In this document: positions 50,727 through 59,597 of the stretch, piece by piece
Layout: every line of letters begins with the position of its first letter
How positions within the stretch are numbered: the first letter of the stretch is position 1
NCBI GenBank assembly: GCA_965220695.1
Contig: OZ244838.1
Span: forward strand, 3,658,001-3,722,000
DNA: 64,000 nt
Direction: 5' to 3'
Origin: UBA9620 sp965220695
GTDB lineage: Bacteria > Acidobacteriota > Vicinamibacteria > Vicinamibacterales > UBA8438
Translations under genes and position numbers: made by a program
The notes under the pieces: generated by a model
Told to the model about the DNA's origin: nothing
What the model saw: the letters and a program-made list of their open reading frames with translations, nothing else
The model's database searches: none

Positions 50727-53330
50727 CTACTCGACGCGCAGGGCGTCCGTCGGGTTGATTCGCGTCGCCCGGTGCGCCGGCAGCCAGCAGGCGACCAGCG
50801 CGGCGGCGACCAGCACGACCGGCGCCGCCACAAATGTCAGCCGGTCGTTCGTGGTGATACCGTAGAGAAAACTGTCCAGCACCCGGCTCGACGCGGCGGC
50901 GGCGAGCAGGCCGGCGACGGCGCCCGCGGCGACGAGCAGGGCGCCCTGCCGGACGACGAGCGTGACGATGTCGCCGGATTTCGCCCCGAGCGCCATGCGG
51001 ACCCCGATCTCGCGGCGCCGCTGCGACACCGTGTAGCTGAGCAGCCCATAGATGCCGAAGGCGGCGAGGAACAGCGCCAGCGCCGCGAAACACCCGACGA
51101 AGACGGCATAGAACCGTGGTTGGACAACCGCGGCCGACAGCCGCGCATCCATCGTCTGCACATCATCGACCGTTGCGCGGGGGTGCGCGTCTGTCACCGC
51201 CTCACGCAGGAAGGGAAGCACCGCGAGCGGGTCGCCGGTGGTCCGCACGACGATGAACGGCTGAGGGAAGACAAATAGCGGCGATGCCTTGAGCTGGTGT
51301 ACCGATATGTAGACCTCGGCGCCAGACTCGCCGACCGTGAGGCCCTGGTACTGGATATCCGCCACGACGCCGACCACTTCCCACGGCTCGCTGCCCCCGC
51401 GGCCGCCGAACAGCAGTCGCTGCCCGACGGCCGGCTCGCCGCCGAAGACCTCGCGCGCGAATGTCTCGTTGACCACGACGACGCCCGGGCTGCCGTCCCC
51501 GTCGAGACGGGTGAAGAGGCGTCCGCTGCGCAGACGCAGCCGCATGACGTCGAAGTAGCCCGGGCTCGCGATGCGCATCGCCGCGCGGGGCGTCTCGCTC
51601 GGGTCGCTTGGCGGCGGGCGGCCGGCGACGCGCATCGTCGTGAACATCCCGCCGGTGGTCGCCAGTGGCAGGCTGGACGACAGCCCGGCCGCCGCCACGT
51701 CCGGCAGACGCGCCATGCGGTCGAGCTCCGCGATGAGCGCCTCGGCGAAGCGTTGGGCGGCCTCCCGGATTTCGGCCATCGCTTCCGGGCTAATCACGTC
51801 CATCCTCAAGATAAAGTCGGGGTTCAGGGCCCGGCCGGTAATGACGTTGTCCGGGTCGTACCCGCGCTCGACCGTCATGAGGCCCACGAAGCTGCGCAGG
51901 AGCAGGCCGGCGCCGACCAGCAGCACCACGGCCAGCGCCACCTGCGCCGTCGCCAGCGCCGCTCGTGTGCGGCCCGAGCGCAGCAGCCGGAAGCCGCCCG
52001 TGGCCTGCGCGCTCCCCTCGTTGAGGGTACGCACCAGCTCGACCCGCGACCACTGGAAGGCGGGCACCGCGCCGAACGCCAGCCCGACGACGACCGACAG
52101 CCCGAGGGTGAACGCGAGCACCACGCCGTTGACCGTCACCTCGTCGAGCCGTGCGATATCGCCCGGGACCATCGCCGGCACGGCGCGGATCACCAGGGTG
52201 GCCGCCGCCAGCCCGAGCGCGCCGCCGGTCAGGCTCAGCAGCACGCTCTCGGTCAGGAGCTGTCTCACGATGCGGCCCCGGCCCGCGCCGAGCGCCGCGC
52301 AGACCGCCAGTGCCCGCTGGCGCGTGACCCCGCGCGCCAGCAGCAGGCCCGCCACGTTGCTGCCGGCGATCAGCAGCACGAGCGCCGTCGCCACGGTCAG
52401 CGCCAGGAGCGCCGGACGATAGCCGCCGACCATCTCCTCGCGCAGCGACAGCACCTGCGCATCGACCTCGGGGGTATCGCCGGCGGCGCCCCCACCCGCG
52501 GCGCCCCCACCCGCGGCGCGTCCACCCCTGGCCGCACGCATGCCACTCAACAAGGCGGCGGACGCGGGCGAGGTGTCGGGGTTGCGTTGCAGGATGGTGC
52601 GGACCTCGGTGGCGGCCTGTTCCTCCGACACACCCTGACGAAGCCGTCCAAGCGCGGTGACGGGGACCATGATGATCGCCTGAGCCCCCACGATGCCCGG
52701 CTGCGGCGGGTTGAAGGCCGGAATCACGTAGGGTATCCAGACCTCGGCGTCGGGAGTGGGAAAGTAGAACCCCTCGGTCAGCACGCCGACCACGGTGAAC
52801 GGCCGCTCATTGAACGTCAGGACGCGCCCGAGGATGTCCGGATCAGACCCGAATCGGGTGGTCCAGGCGCGATGACTCAGCAGCGTGACCTGGTTCGCGC
52901 CGGCGCGGGCTTCCTCTTCGACGAAGAGCCGACCGAGCTGCGGCGCCGCCCGCAGCAGCGGGAACAGCGACGGCGAGACCGCCGCACCGGAAAGGGAGAC
53001 GACGCCGTCCGGACTCGACCAGTTGAACGATCGGGGCCGGTAGGCGGCGAGCTGCTCGAACGACTCGGCCTCGTCCTGCAGCAGGAGCATCGAGCGGTTG
53101 GTCAGGAACACGTTCGACTGCGCCTGTCCCTGACGCGCCTCACCGATACGCACGATGGCGCCGGCGTCCGGGTAGGGCAGCGGCCGCAGCAGCATGCCGT
53201 AGACGATGCTGAACATCGCCGTGTTGGCGCCGATGCCGAGCGCGAGGGTCGCGACCGCCGTCAGCGTGAAGCCGCGCTGACGGACGAGCGCGCGCACGGC
53301 GTATCGAAGGTCTCGCAGCAGCGTTTCCAT
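50727..53330 (-). CDS. ADOP-type ABC transporter permease, twin of the 42-kb copy
   Basis: This 867-residue permease starts METLLRDLRYAVRALVRQ and ends ATRINPTDALRVE. It is nearly identical to the 42,457-45,072 gene; differences cluster in the periplasmic domain (LYSVYQLAASPLF-type versus ISVHQLKASPLF regions) and in a four-residue-shorter Gly/Ala-rich linker. The same ribosome-binding site and upstream repeat end are present. The recent duplication flanks frdABCD. No ATPase gene adjacent; substrate unknown. Confidence 0.9.
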   Translation of the reverse strand: METLLRDLRYAVRALVRQRGFTLTAVATLALGIGANTAMFSIVYGMLLRPLPYPDAGAIVRIGEARQGQAQSNVFLTNRSMLLLQDEAESFEQLAAYRPRSFNWSSPDGVVSLSGAAVSPSLFPLLRAAPQLGRLFVEEEARAGANQVTLLSHRAWTTRFGSDPDILGRVLTFNERPFTVVGVLTEGFYFPTPDAEVWIPYVIPAFNPPQPGIVGAQAIIMVPVTALGRLRQGVSEEQAATEVRTILQRNPDTSPASAALLSGMRAARGGRAAGGGAAGGGAAGDTPEVDAQVLSLREEMVGGYRPALLALTVATALVLLIAGSNVAGLLLARGVTRQRALAVCAALGAGRGRIVRQLLTESVLLSLTGGALGLAAATLVIRAVPAMVPGDIARLDEVTVNGVVLAFTLGLSVVVGLAFGAVPAFQWSRVELVRTLNEGSAQATGGFRLLRSGRTRAALATAQVALAVVLLVGAGLLLRSFVGLMTVERGYDPDNVITGRALNPDFILRMDVISPEAMAEIREAAQRFAEALIAELDRMARLPDVAAAGLSSSLPLATTGGMFTTMRVAGRPPPSDPSETPRAAMRIASPGYFDVMRLRLRSGRLFTRLDGDGSPGVVVVNETFAREVFGGEPAVGQRLLFGGRGGSEPWEVVGVVADIQYQGLTVGESGAEVYISVHQLKASPLFVFPQPFIVVRTTGDPLAVLPFLREAVTDAHPRATVDDVQTMDARLSAAVVQPRFYAVFVGCFAALALFLAAFGIYGLLSYTVSQRRREIGVRMALGAKSGDIVTLVVRQGALLVAAGAVAGLLAAAASSRVLDSFLYGITTNDRLTFVAAPVVLVAAALVACWLPAHRATRINPTDALRVE

Positions 53331-53371
53331 GACGTCGTGCTCCCTCTCGTCAACTCCGGAGTTCGGTGGAT

Positions 53372-53508
53372 TAGCAGCCCGTGGCAAAAGCCCTGCTGCA
53401 TTCAATCGGCGCTGCATCCCGCTGAGCGGCGTTGTTCATCGGTCAAATACTGCCGGTATTTTCCCTCTTCTCGCCTTGCTCAGCGGGCGCATCGCCGATC
53501 TCGGTGCA
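53372..53508 (+). repeat. TAGCAGCCC element, copy E (internally deleted, right end lost)
   Basis: The left end TAGCAGCCCGTGGCAAAAGC at 53372 and the tail CTTGCTCAGCGGGCGCATCG at about 53475 are intact, but the GAATTC array and hairpin units are gone. The sequence leaves the consensus after CTCGGTGCAA, so the right inverted end is missing. Confidence 0.65.
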
Positions 53509-53629
53509 AATCATTAGCCGTGGTCAAGACGCACGGCGCTGCACCTGCGGGACACCAGCGTCCTCTCGGGGGTCATGATAACCGCGCCGTCATGACCGGA
53601 CGGTACTGCAACGCGCATCCGTCGACCTG

Positions 53630-53700
53630 CGTCGTTCCCTTGGCCAACACCTCCCGTCCGAACCGCTCGATGGTCTCCAGCGTCTCGCGCACGTCGTCCC
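53630..53700 (-). pseudogene. Second copy of the PLP decarboxylase C-terminal remnant
   Basis: The minus strand reads WDDVRETLETIERFGREVLA, as at 45707-45835, then AKGTTQVDG instead of the stop. Upstream of WDDV the sequence switches abruptly, at about 53700, into a succinate dehydrogenase flavoprotein fragment on the other strand. This marks a rearrangement joint. Confidence 0.55.
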
Positions 53701-53702
53701 AT

Positions 53703-53926
53703 TGGACAGTCTGCTGATCGTCTCCGAGGCAATCGCGCGTGCGGGCCTGAAACGTCGAGAGAGCCGCGGTGCCCACTACCGTGAAGATTGCCCGGCAAAG
53801 TCCGATGAGATGTCCCGCTTCAACCGGGTGGTGCAGCAGGGCGCCGACGGCGAGATGACGATACGCCGCGAACCCCTGCGCGAGACAACTGGCGAACAGC
53901 GGACCATCATCGAGGAGATGCAGTGA
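53703..53926 (+). pseudogene. C-terminal fragment of a succinate dehydrogenase flavoprotein (sdhA)
   Basis: The frame reads SLLIVSEAIARAGLKRRESR, GAHYREDCPAKSDEMSRFNR and ends TGEQRTIIEEMQ with TGA overlapping the next ATG. This is the SdhA C-terminal helical domain with the RESRGAHYRED motif, and it differs from the complete frdA nearby. The first 500 or so residues are absent; the joint lies at about 53700. Confidence 0.75.
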
Positions 53927-54294
53927 TGGCGCAGGTCAACTTCAAAATCTGGCGGGGCGACGCGAGCGGCGGGGAACTCGTCGGCTACCAGACCGAGATC
54001 ACCGAGGGCATGGTAGTCCTCGACGCTGTCCACCAGATTCAGGCCGAGTCGGCGAACGACCTCGCGGTGCGCTGGAACTGCAAGGCGGGCAAGTGCGGGT
54101 CCTGCTCGGCCGAAATCAACGGCCGGCCGCGGCTGATGTGCATGACACGCATGGGCGATCTGCCGACCGACCGCCCCATCACAATCGAGCCGATCAAGGC
54201 GTTTCCGACGATCTCCGACCTGGTGACCGATGTCTCGTGGAATTTCGACGTCAAGAAGCGCATCGCGCCCTCGGATGCTCCGGCCATGACGTGA
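53926..54294 (+). pseudogene. Truncated succinate dehydrogenase iron-sulfur subunit (sdhB, N-terminal half)
   Basis: The 122-residue frame MAQVNFKIWRGDASGGELVG contains the complete [2Fe-2S] domain with CKAGKCGSCSAEINGRPRLM and Cys at the end of that loop. It stops after NFDVKKRIAPSDAPAMT, before either of the C-terminal cluster motifs. Normal SdhB is about 230-260 residues. Directly after the stop the sequence belongs to a different gene fragment. Overlaps the sdhA fragment by one base. Confidence 0.78.
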
Positions 54295-54297
54295 GGG

Positions 54298-54400
54298 CGC
54301 GTCGGGGGCGTGTACGTCGCCACCTCCGGCGGACAGGTCCAGGCCGCGGCGGACGCCAGCGACACCTGGACGGCCATTCATCCGATTCTTCGCCTGCGGG
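54298..54400 (+). pseudogene. Tail of a BNR/sialidase-like propeller protein
   Basis: The frame GVYVATSGGQVQAAADASDT with WTAIHPILRLRAGS matches the usual end of BNR-repeat proteins (GTSGGQVYASADAGDTW type). It is joined to the sdhB fragment without an intervening gene start. Only the last blade or so remains. Confidence 0.5.
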
Positions 54401-54464
54401 CAGGATCTGTCCAGCGACCCGCCGGACGCGCGCCTGCCCGACGAGGTCCGGTACCCGCGTTCGG

Positions 54465-55367
54465 TCAGCGCACCGCGGCCTGCATCAAGATCCAGCGGGT
54501 CACGCGCTCATCCGGCAACAGGGCCTGGTGGGCCATCCGATACGGCAATCCCTCGAGCCGCCGGCGGATGCCGGCTTCGATACCGCCGTAGGACAGCAGC
54601 AACGGCACAATCAAGACCGACTTGTCTTCCTGAGCGGCGCCTTCGACCAGGGTGCGCAGTTCCGCGGTCGCCTGCGAACGGACGGCGTCAGGTGCGTCGT
54701 CGCGAACCGTGAGGTACTCGATGCGGCTGAACCGCGTGTACCGGCGCATCCGTGCGGCCAGAGTCTCCATGTTGTCGAGCCATCGCGCGTTGTCCTCCTC
54801 GGTGCTCGGCCCGTGCGCGACCACGACGACGATTTCGTCTTCCGGCGTGCGGCTGACGGCCACGGCTCGGGAAATCAGAACCTCGCCGACGAGCGCGTGG
54901 CTGTCCAACGCCGTGGTCACCGAGATCGGCACTGTCATGTCGACGGGCGTGGTGCGGTCGAAGTCCGTATCGTTCGCCGTCCCGTCCGCATCGCGGCGGG
55001 CGCTCATGCGGGCGAACATCTCCAGTTCCGGCGGCGCATCGTCGCGGCTTCCGAGCAGATACTCGGTGGCGCGCAGGACACTGCTGTGCGAGGACACGAA
55101 CAGCGGCACGGCCACGATGCTCGAAACGTTCCGGCGCGCCAGGCGGTCCACGGCGTCCTGAATGGTCCGCTTGTTCGCCATGCCGAACGCCACCTCGACC
55201 GGCCGAACCGGGTTGATTCGATCCGCTATCGAGAGGACTTCCCGATTCCACTCATCGTTGCCGCCGTGAGCGAGCAACAGAATCCCCTGCGCCTCGACGA
55301 GCGCGGGCGACAGGAGAGACGAGACCAGGATGAGCGTTGATGACGTTCTCAGAAGAGAATTCAACAT
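54465..55367 (-). CDS. Secreted CbiX/sirohydrochlorin chelatase-like protein
   Basis: The 300-residue protein has a signal peptide (MLNSLLRTSSTLILVSSLLSP, cleaved near VEAQ), then two CbiX-like halves with GILLLAHGGNDEWNREVLSI and IVVVVAHGPSTEEDNARWL. Chelatase His residues occur in each HG motif. Cytosolic family members insert Co or Fe into sirohydrochlorin; an exported form is unusual and may bind metal or tetrapyrrole. A hemin-type TonB receptor pseudogene lies directly upstream on the same strand. Confidence 0.8.
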   Translation of the reverse strand: MLNSLLRTSSTLILVSSLLSPALVEAQGILLLAHGGNDEWNREVLSIADRINPVRPVEVAFGMANKRTIQDAVDRLARRNVSSIVAVPLFVSSHSSVLRATEYLLGSRDDAPPELEMFARMSARRDADGTANDTDFDRTTPVDMTVPISVTTALDSHALVGEVLISRAVAVSRTPEDEIVVVVAHGPSTEEDNARWLDNMETLAARMRRYTRFSRIEYLTVRDDAPDAVRSQATAELRTLVEGAAQEDKSVLIVPLLLSYGGIEAGIRRRLEGLPYRMAHQALLPDERVTRWILMQAAVR

Positions 55368-55454
55368 GGTGGCTCCTCCCCGGAATAATAGCTTGGCCGA
55401 GCGAACGGAAGCGTGCGTGGCGCGCGCCCCCGCCGCGGGTGGCCGAAGCGCGTG

Positions 55455-56900
55455 CTACCAGTCGTACCCGAGCGATGCGACGACGCTGATCCCGGGGCTT
55501 GAGTACCGATCGATCACGGGGTCGTCCGCCTGACGGCCCCGCACGTTCCACCACTCGAAGTACGTGCTGTCCGTCAGGTTCAGCAGTCCGAGACGGAACT
55601 TCAGCGATTCCGCGAGTGAGACGAAGCCGACGAGGTCGACGACCTGGTAGGCGGCTGGCGCGAACTGCTCCTCGTCACCATGGCGGTAGGACTCCACCAG
55701 CCGGACCGAGAGCTCGCTGCCCCAGCGGCCTGAGGGACGGACGTAGCGGAGGCCGAGCACCCCATCGTTCGGGGGGATCTCCCCGAGCTGCGTCTCCTGG
55801 GCAAGCGCCGCGACCGCGGCGTCCTCGAAGATCTCGACGCCGTCGATTCGCGCGTAGCCCCAGCGCACCATCACGCTGTCGGTCAGATACGCTTCGCCGC
55901 GCAACTCGACGCCGGAGATTTCCGCTTCTTTCAGGTTTGGCTCTGGAACTCGAGCAGGCGCGTGATCGGGTTGAAGCCGAGGCTGGTGCTCGCGATGAAC
56001 TCGTCGTAACGGTTCGAGAAGACGGTGAGGCCGAGACTCGCCCGATCGAACGCGGCGCGAACGCCGACCTCGAGGTTCTTGCTGGTTTCGGCCCGCAGGT
56101 CCGCGTTGGGCAACGTCGTGTAGCCGCCGCGGGGATTGGTGAACCCCGTGTTGACGGCGCTGTAGGGCGGCGCGCGGAACCCGCCGGCGTACTGCGCGTG
56201 CAGGGTCACTACGTCCGTCAACTGCGCGGCCACGCCGAGCTTCGGCGATACGGCCGCATCGGAGAAGTCGGCTGCCTCGGGGTTGAGGCTCGCGATGAAG
56301 ACCAGGTCGTTCTGGTTGGCATCGAGCGTGAAATGGTCGTAGCGCACCCCGGGCACGAAGGTCAGGCGACCGAGCTGGAACTCGGCCTGCAGATAGGCGC
56401 CGGCTTCGGCGACGTTGCTCTCCGGAAAGTACTTGGTCGGGAATATCAGGCTCGTGGCCACGGGCTCTCCGCACGATCTCGACCGACTTGAGGACGTCGA
56501 CATCGAGTCCCACCTGGTGGATGTTGAAGGGCCCGAAGTCGAACTGCTCCGACGTCTGGACGCCGTCCACCTGCGTCATCACCCGGTTGCCGCCGATACC
56601 GCGGATGTTGAAGCCGTTGAGACCGAGCCGGGTCACGCTGTTTGCGACATAGACGCCCGGTTCGTACTTGATGAGGTCGGCGAAATCCTGAATGAGGCGA
56701 TCCTGGATGGTCTGGCTGTCGATGACCGAGACCATGCCCGGGGTCTCGCGGACCGGCGACGGCCGCAGGGTCGCCGAGACGGTGACGGAATTCAGGAAAG
56801 TCGGCGAGTCATCGGCGGAGGGTGTGGCGCCGTCTTCTGGATTGGCCTGCGCCTCAGAGGTGGCTGCCTGGTTGTCGGCGGTCCAGTGCGTGGTGGGCTG
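55455..56900 (-). pseudogene. TonB-dependent hemin-type receptor, deleted and frameshifted
   Basis: The plug reads SVTVSATLRPSPVRETPGMV, LGLNGFNIRGIGGNRVMTQV and VGLDVDVLKSVEIVR. It then jumps near 56467 to barrel sequence in another frame (VATSLIFPTKYFPESN, then TLHAQYAGGFRAPPYSAVN), so about 200 residues including the rest of the plug are missing. A second one-base loss near 55938 returns to the first frame (EISGVELRGEAYLTDSVM) up to the end LGYDW. The N-terminal signal region is also atypical. Not functional as written. Confidence 0.8.
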
Positions 56901-57160
56901 GTCATCCGGGGTCCGGCCGCGAGCGTGCGTCCCCTGCCGGTCCGGCGCATGCGACGCGCATGGGGCGCTGACGTGCGTACGACGCGTTGGCGTGTCTGAT
57001 CGAGGCGCTGTCAGACTGCCAGGTCGCGCTCGCGACGGCGTCTCGGAGCTGGTGCGGGAGCGCGAGGCGATCTTCCTAACCACTCTGGAGTCCGACATCC
57101 AGGTTCTGGATCCCGCCGACACCCGGCTCGTCCCGGTCCGCGTCGCGAGGGACTGGGTCG

Positions 57161-57256
57161 AAACGCCGCGATCTCTTCCTCGTCACCTTGGAGAAGGCGC
57201 TGTTTTCCAGCCCTGCTGCCTGCATCGCGAGCGTCGACCAGAGGATTCGCCGGCGA
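57161..57256 (+). pseudogene. Possible SNF2-type helicase fragment
   Basis: The frame KRRDLFLVTLEKALFSSPAA with CIASVDQRIRR resembles a conserved stretch of RapA/DISARM-like helicases. Flanking codons do not extend the match, and the frame then changes. Tentative, based on motif memory only. Confidence 0.3.
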
Positions 57257-57320
57257 GAAAGGGAGCCAGCGCGACATCGACACGATCTTCGACGAGTACC
57301 TGGAGTGGGTCCAGGACACC

Positions 57321-57590
57321 ATGACCACCGAGCCGCAGCCGTGGATCAAGTTCGCCCGCGTGTTCATGTCCGGGCGCTCGCAGGCGGTGCGGCTGCCGAA
57401 GGAGTTCCGCTTCGACGTCGACCAGGTGGTGGTCAGGCGCGAAGGGCGACACGTCATTCTGAGCCCCCCGTTCAAGGACTGGGACGACTACTTCGCGAAC
57501 GGCACGCGCTTCACGGACGACTTCTACGAGGCGATGGAGGAGTTGGATCGGGACCTGCTGCCGCTAGAGGAACGGGAGCCGTTCGATTGA
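57321..57590 (+). CDS. VapB/MazE-type antitoxin with a foreign N-terminus
   Basis: From residue 11 the protein reads ARVFMSGRSQAVRLPKEFRF and VVVRREGRHVILSPP, the AbrB-type swapped-hairpin antitoxin that partners VapC. The first residues MTTEPQPWIK belong to a frame continuing upstream (DEYLEWVQDT) and appear to be the end of another gene fused in frame. The 89-residue protein may still bind DNA. Its stop overlaps the vapC start. Confidence 0.75.
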   Translation: MTTEPQPWIKFARVFMSGRSQAVRLPKEFRFDVDQVVVRREGRHVILSPPFKDWDDYFANGTRFTDDFYEAMEELDRDLLPLEEREPFD

Positions 57591-57787
57591 AGGCAATGCT
57601 CGACACAGACACCTGCATCTTCCTAAGCAGGCAGCCGGCCGGTTTCCGGCCGCGGCTGCTGGTCGGCCCCAACGACCTCTGGATCGCCGCGCATGCCCTG
57701 GCCCGGGACGTGCCGTTGATCACGCACAATCTGTCCGAGTTCCGGCGCGTGCCGGACCTGTCGGTCGAGACCTGGATGACCGCGTAG
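57587..57787 (+). pseudogene. VapC toxin with a large in-frame internal deletion
   Basis: The TTG-started frame begins KAMLDTDTCIFLSRQP with the first PIN Asp. After about 25 residues it jumps to VGPNDLWIAAHALARDVPLI and the end RVPDLSVETWM. Roughly 65 central residues, including the middle catalytic Glu, are missing from the 130-residue family length, but the frame is preserved. The toxin is presumably inactive. Confidence 0.75.
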
Positions 57788-58228
57788 ACCCATGCCCGCC
57801 GCGACCGCCGCCGCGGACGGCGGCTGACCCTTCAATGCGAGTGGTTCCGGCAGCTTCTCCCCGCACTCGGGTACAAGTGGGCCCCCGCCAATCATCCACT
57901 CTGACGACGGCGACGAGGTGCCCGTGCTCTGCGCCGCGGGCGGCAAGGCCGGCACTCCGGCTGGCCGAGACGACCGACATACGACACTCTCGGGGACTGT
58001 GCCACGAGCTCACGCTCGAACCAACCAGCACCCGATTCGGCTTCCAGCGGTTCCTCGCCAGGGCGCCGGGTTGGCGGGAAGCCGACTCTCAGGTCCGAGA
58101 CCGAATCGTCGAGGTCATGGGAGCGATGTGACTTCTTCTGGAGCGTGATGCGCCCTGGCTCAAATCCCGGGGCGATTCCTGGTGGGTGATCGATTTCGTC
58201 GGAATGCGCAGGCGAACCCCTGCCGGCC
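57788..58228. other. Unassigned sequence before the truncated Rpn gene
   Basis: No gene is recognised in these 441 bases. A short frame LLERDAPWLKSRGDSWW near 58135 precedes the Rpn fragment but is not the expected nuclease domain. Confidence 0.3.
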
Positions 58229-58894
58229 GTGCTGCCTGTGGTGCTGTACAACGGCACGCGGCCGTGGCGGGCGGCTCAGGAGATGGGCGAGTTGATCGCA
58301 GCCGTGGGACCGGATCTGGCTCGGTATCAGCCGGCTCAGCGGTACCACGTGGTCGACGAGCGCCACTTGGCGGAGGATGGTCTCCCGAGCGACAATCTGA
58401 TGACGTCGGTTGTGGCGCTCGAGCAGAGCGGCTCGGCCAAGGACCTGGCCCGTGTCGTAGAGGCGCTGCAGGCGAATCTGGGCGGTCCGCGCGAGACGGG
58501 GCTGCGTCAGGCCTTCGTCGACTGGGTGCGGCAGGCGGCGGAGCGGGTGGCGCCGCCCGGCAGGTGGGTGCGGCCGGTGCGGACGCTGGAGGAGATGAAG
58601 ATGACGCTGGTCGAACGGGCGGCCGAGTGGCCGAAGCAGTGGCTCCAGGAAGGTATCGAACAGGGTATCGAACAGGGTATCGAGCAGGGCCTTGCACATG
58701 AACGCGCGCTCTTGCGTCGGCAGGCGACTTTGCGGTTCGGCGCAGAGGCCGCAGCGCGCGTGTCTCAGGCGGTGGAACGGATCGCCGATCCGGAGGGACT
58801 GGCCGCCGCGGGCGAGTGGATCGTGCGGGCCGACAGCGGCGACGAATTGGTCGCGCGGCTGACGCAACTCGCCGAGGAGCGCGACGCGCGCTGA
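58229..58894 (+). pseudogene. Rpn-family (recombination-promoting nuclease) protein, N-terminal domain lost
   Basis: The frame starts VLPVVLYNGTRPWRAAQEM, the conserved segment that follows the PD-(D/E)XK nuclease domain in Rpn/transposase_31 proteins. It continues for 221 residues with a GIEQGIEQGIEQ microrepeat and a helical C-terminal region. The nuclease domain that should precede it (about 100-150 residues) is absent. A GTG at 58229 could still be used. Confidence 0.7.
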
Positions 58895-58952
58895 AGGACC
58901 GGTCCGCGTATCGACGGCGACTATCTCTTCCGTCGCCGCCGACGACATCACG

Positions 58953-59400
58953 ATGATTCCCTCCGTCGTCGCCGCCGAGGTCACCGGCGCGCTCGGCGGC
59001 TTGCTCGTCACCGGCTTCGGTCCATCGAACCCCGCGCTCACGCACGTCATTGACGACTTCCTCGCCCAGCCCGAGAACCTCGCCAAGGGGCCGTATCTCT
59101 CCATCGCCCTGCCGTTCCAGCCCGCGGCGGTGAACGGTGCCGCCGCTGGGCCGCCCACCTCGGCGCGCCGCACCATCGCGACCCCGGCGACGCACACCGT
59201 CGACAGCGCGGCGATTCCCCGCCGGCTGCGCTTCTCCGACGACCTGAAGCCGGACGAATCCACCATCCATCTGCCCCTCATCCAGTGCCGCGAATGTCAC
59301 GTCAGCGGCTGGGGCGCCGTCAAGCGTCCCGTGGAGCAGCGCCTCGAGCGCGACCTGCGAGTGTTTTTCAACCGGTGGAGAAGCGGGCCCGGCCGGATCT
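58953..59400 (+). pseudogene. Remnant of a large DEAD/DEAH-type helicase
   Basis: Fragments in one frame read LTHVIDDFLAQPENLAKGPY and, after an abrupt join, STIHLPLIQCRECHVSGWGA with VKRPVEQRLERDLRVFFNRW. The Cys pair and CRECHxxGWG pattern are like those in long YprA-type helicases of defence islands. A stretch between ALPFQPA and RRLRF is unrelated low-complexity. The 3' end runs into repeat element F. Confidence 0.45.
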
Positions 59401-59434
59401 CAAGGAACTGCTGCTGGCCCCGGAGGCGCGACGA

Positions 59435-59548
59435 GGGAAAATACCTGTAGGGGCAACCCTTGTGGTTGCCCTGTTCGTCAGTCGGAACAACGCCGCCACG
59501 GGGGATGCCGCGCCAATCGAATGCAGCGGGGTTCTACAACGGGCTGCC
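59435..59548 (-). repeat. TAGCAGCCC element, copy F (inverted, partial)
   Basis: On the minus strand the element reads TGGCAGCCCGTTGTAGAACC (left end, 59548), GCTGCATTCGATTGGCG, CTGACGAACAGGGCAACCAC and on to CTACAGGTATTTTCCC. It retains one hairpin unit and stops there; the right end is missing. The outer TA is changed to TG. Confidence 0.7.
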
Positions 59549-59597
59549 AACGGCGGCGATCTGGAAGGCGTACCTCAAACGTGACGCGGACCGAACC

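Larger units (their letters stand above)
50704..53700. repeat. Large direct repeat, copy 2 (permease gene plus flank)
   Basis: Second copy of the 42.4-kb segment. It includes the permease gene, the same 5' flank (GACGTCGTGCTCCCTCTCG), a shortened repeat element (53372-53508) and a decarboxylase remnant. The match ends in that remnant at about 53700, where a succinate dehydrogenase fragment begins. Confidence 0.75.

Noticed and set aside
58953..59450. 165-codon frame as an intact gene
   Set aside because: It is a chain of helicase-like fragments joined to low-complexity sequence, so it is recorded as a pseudogene remnant instead.
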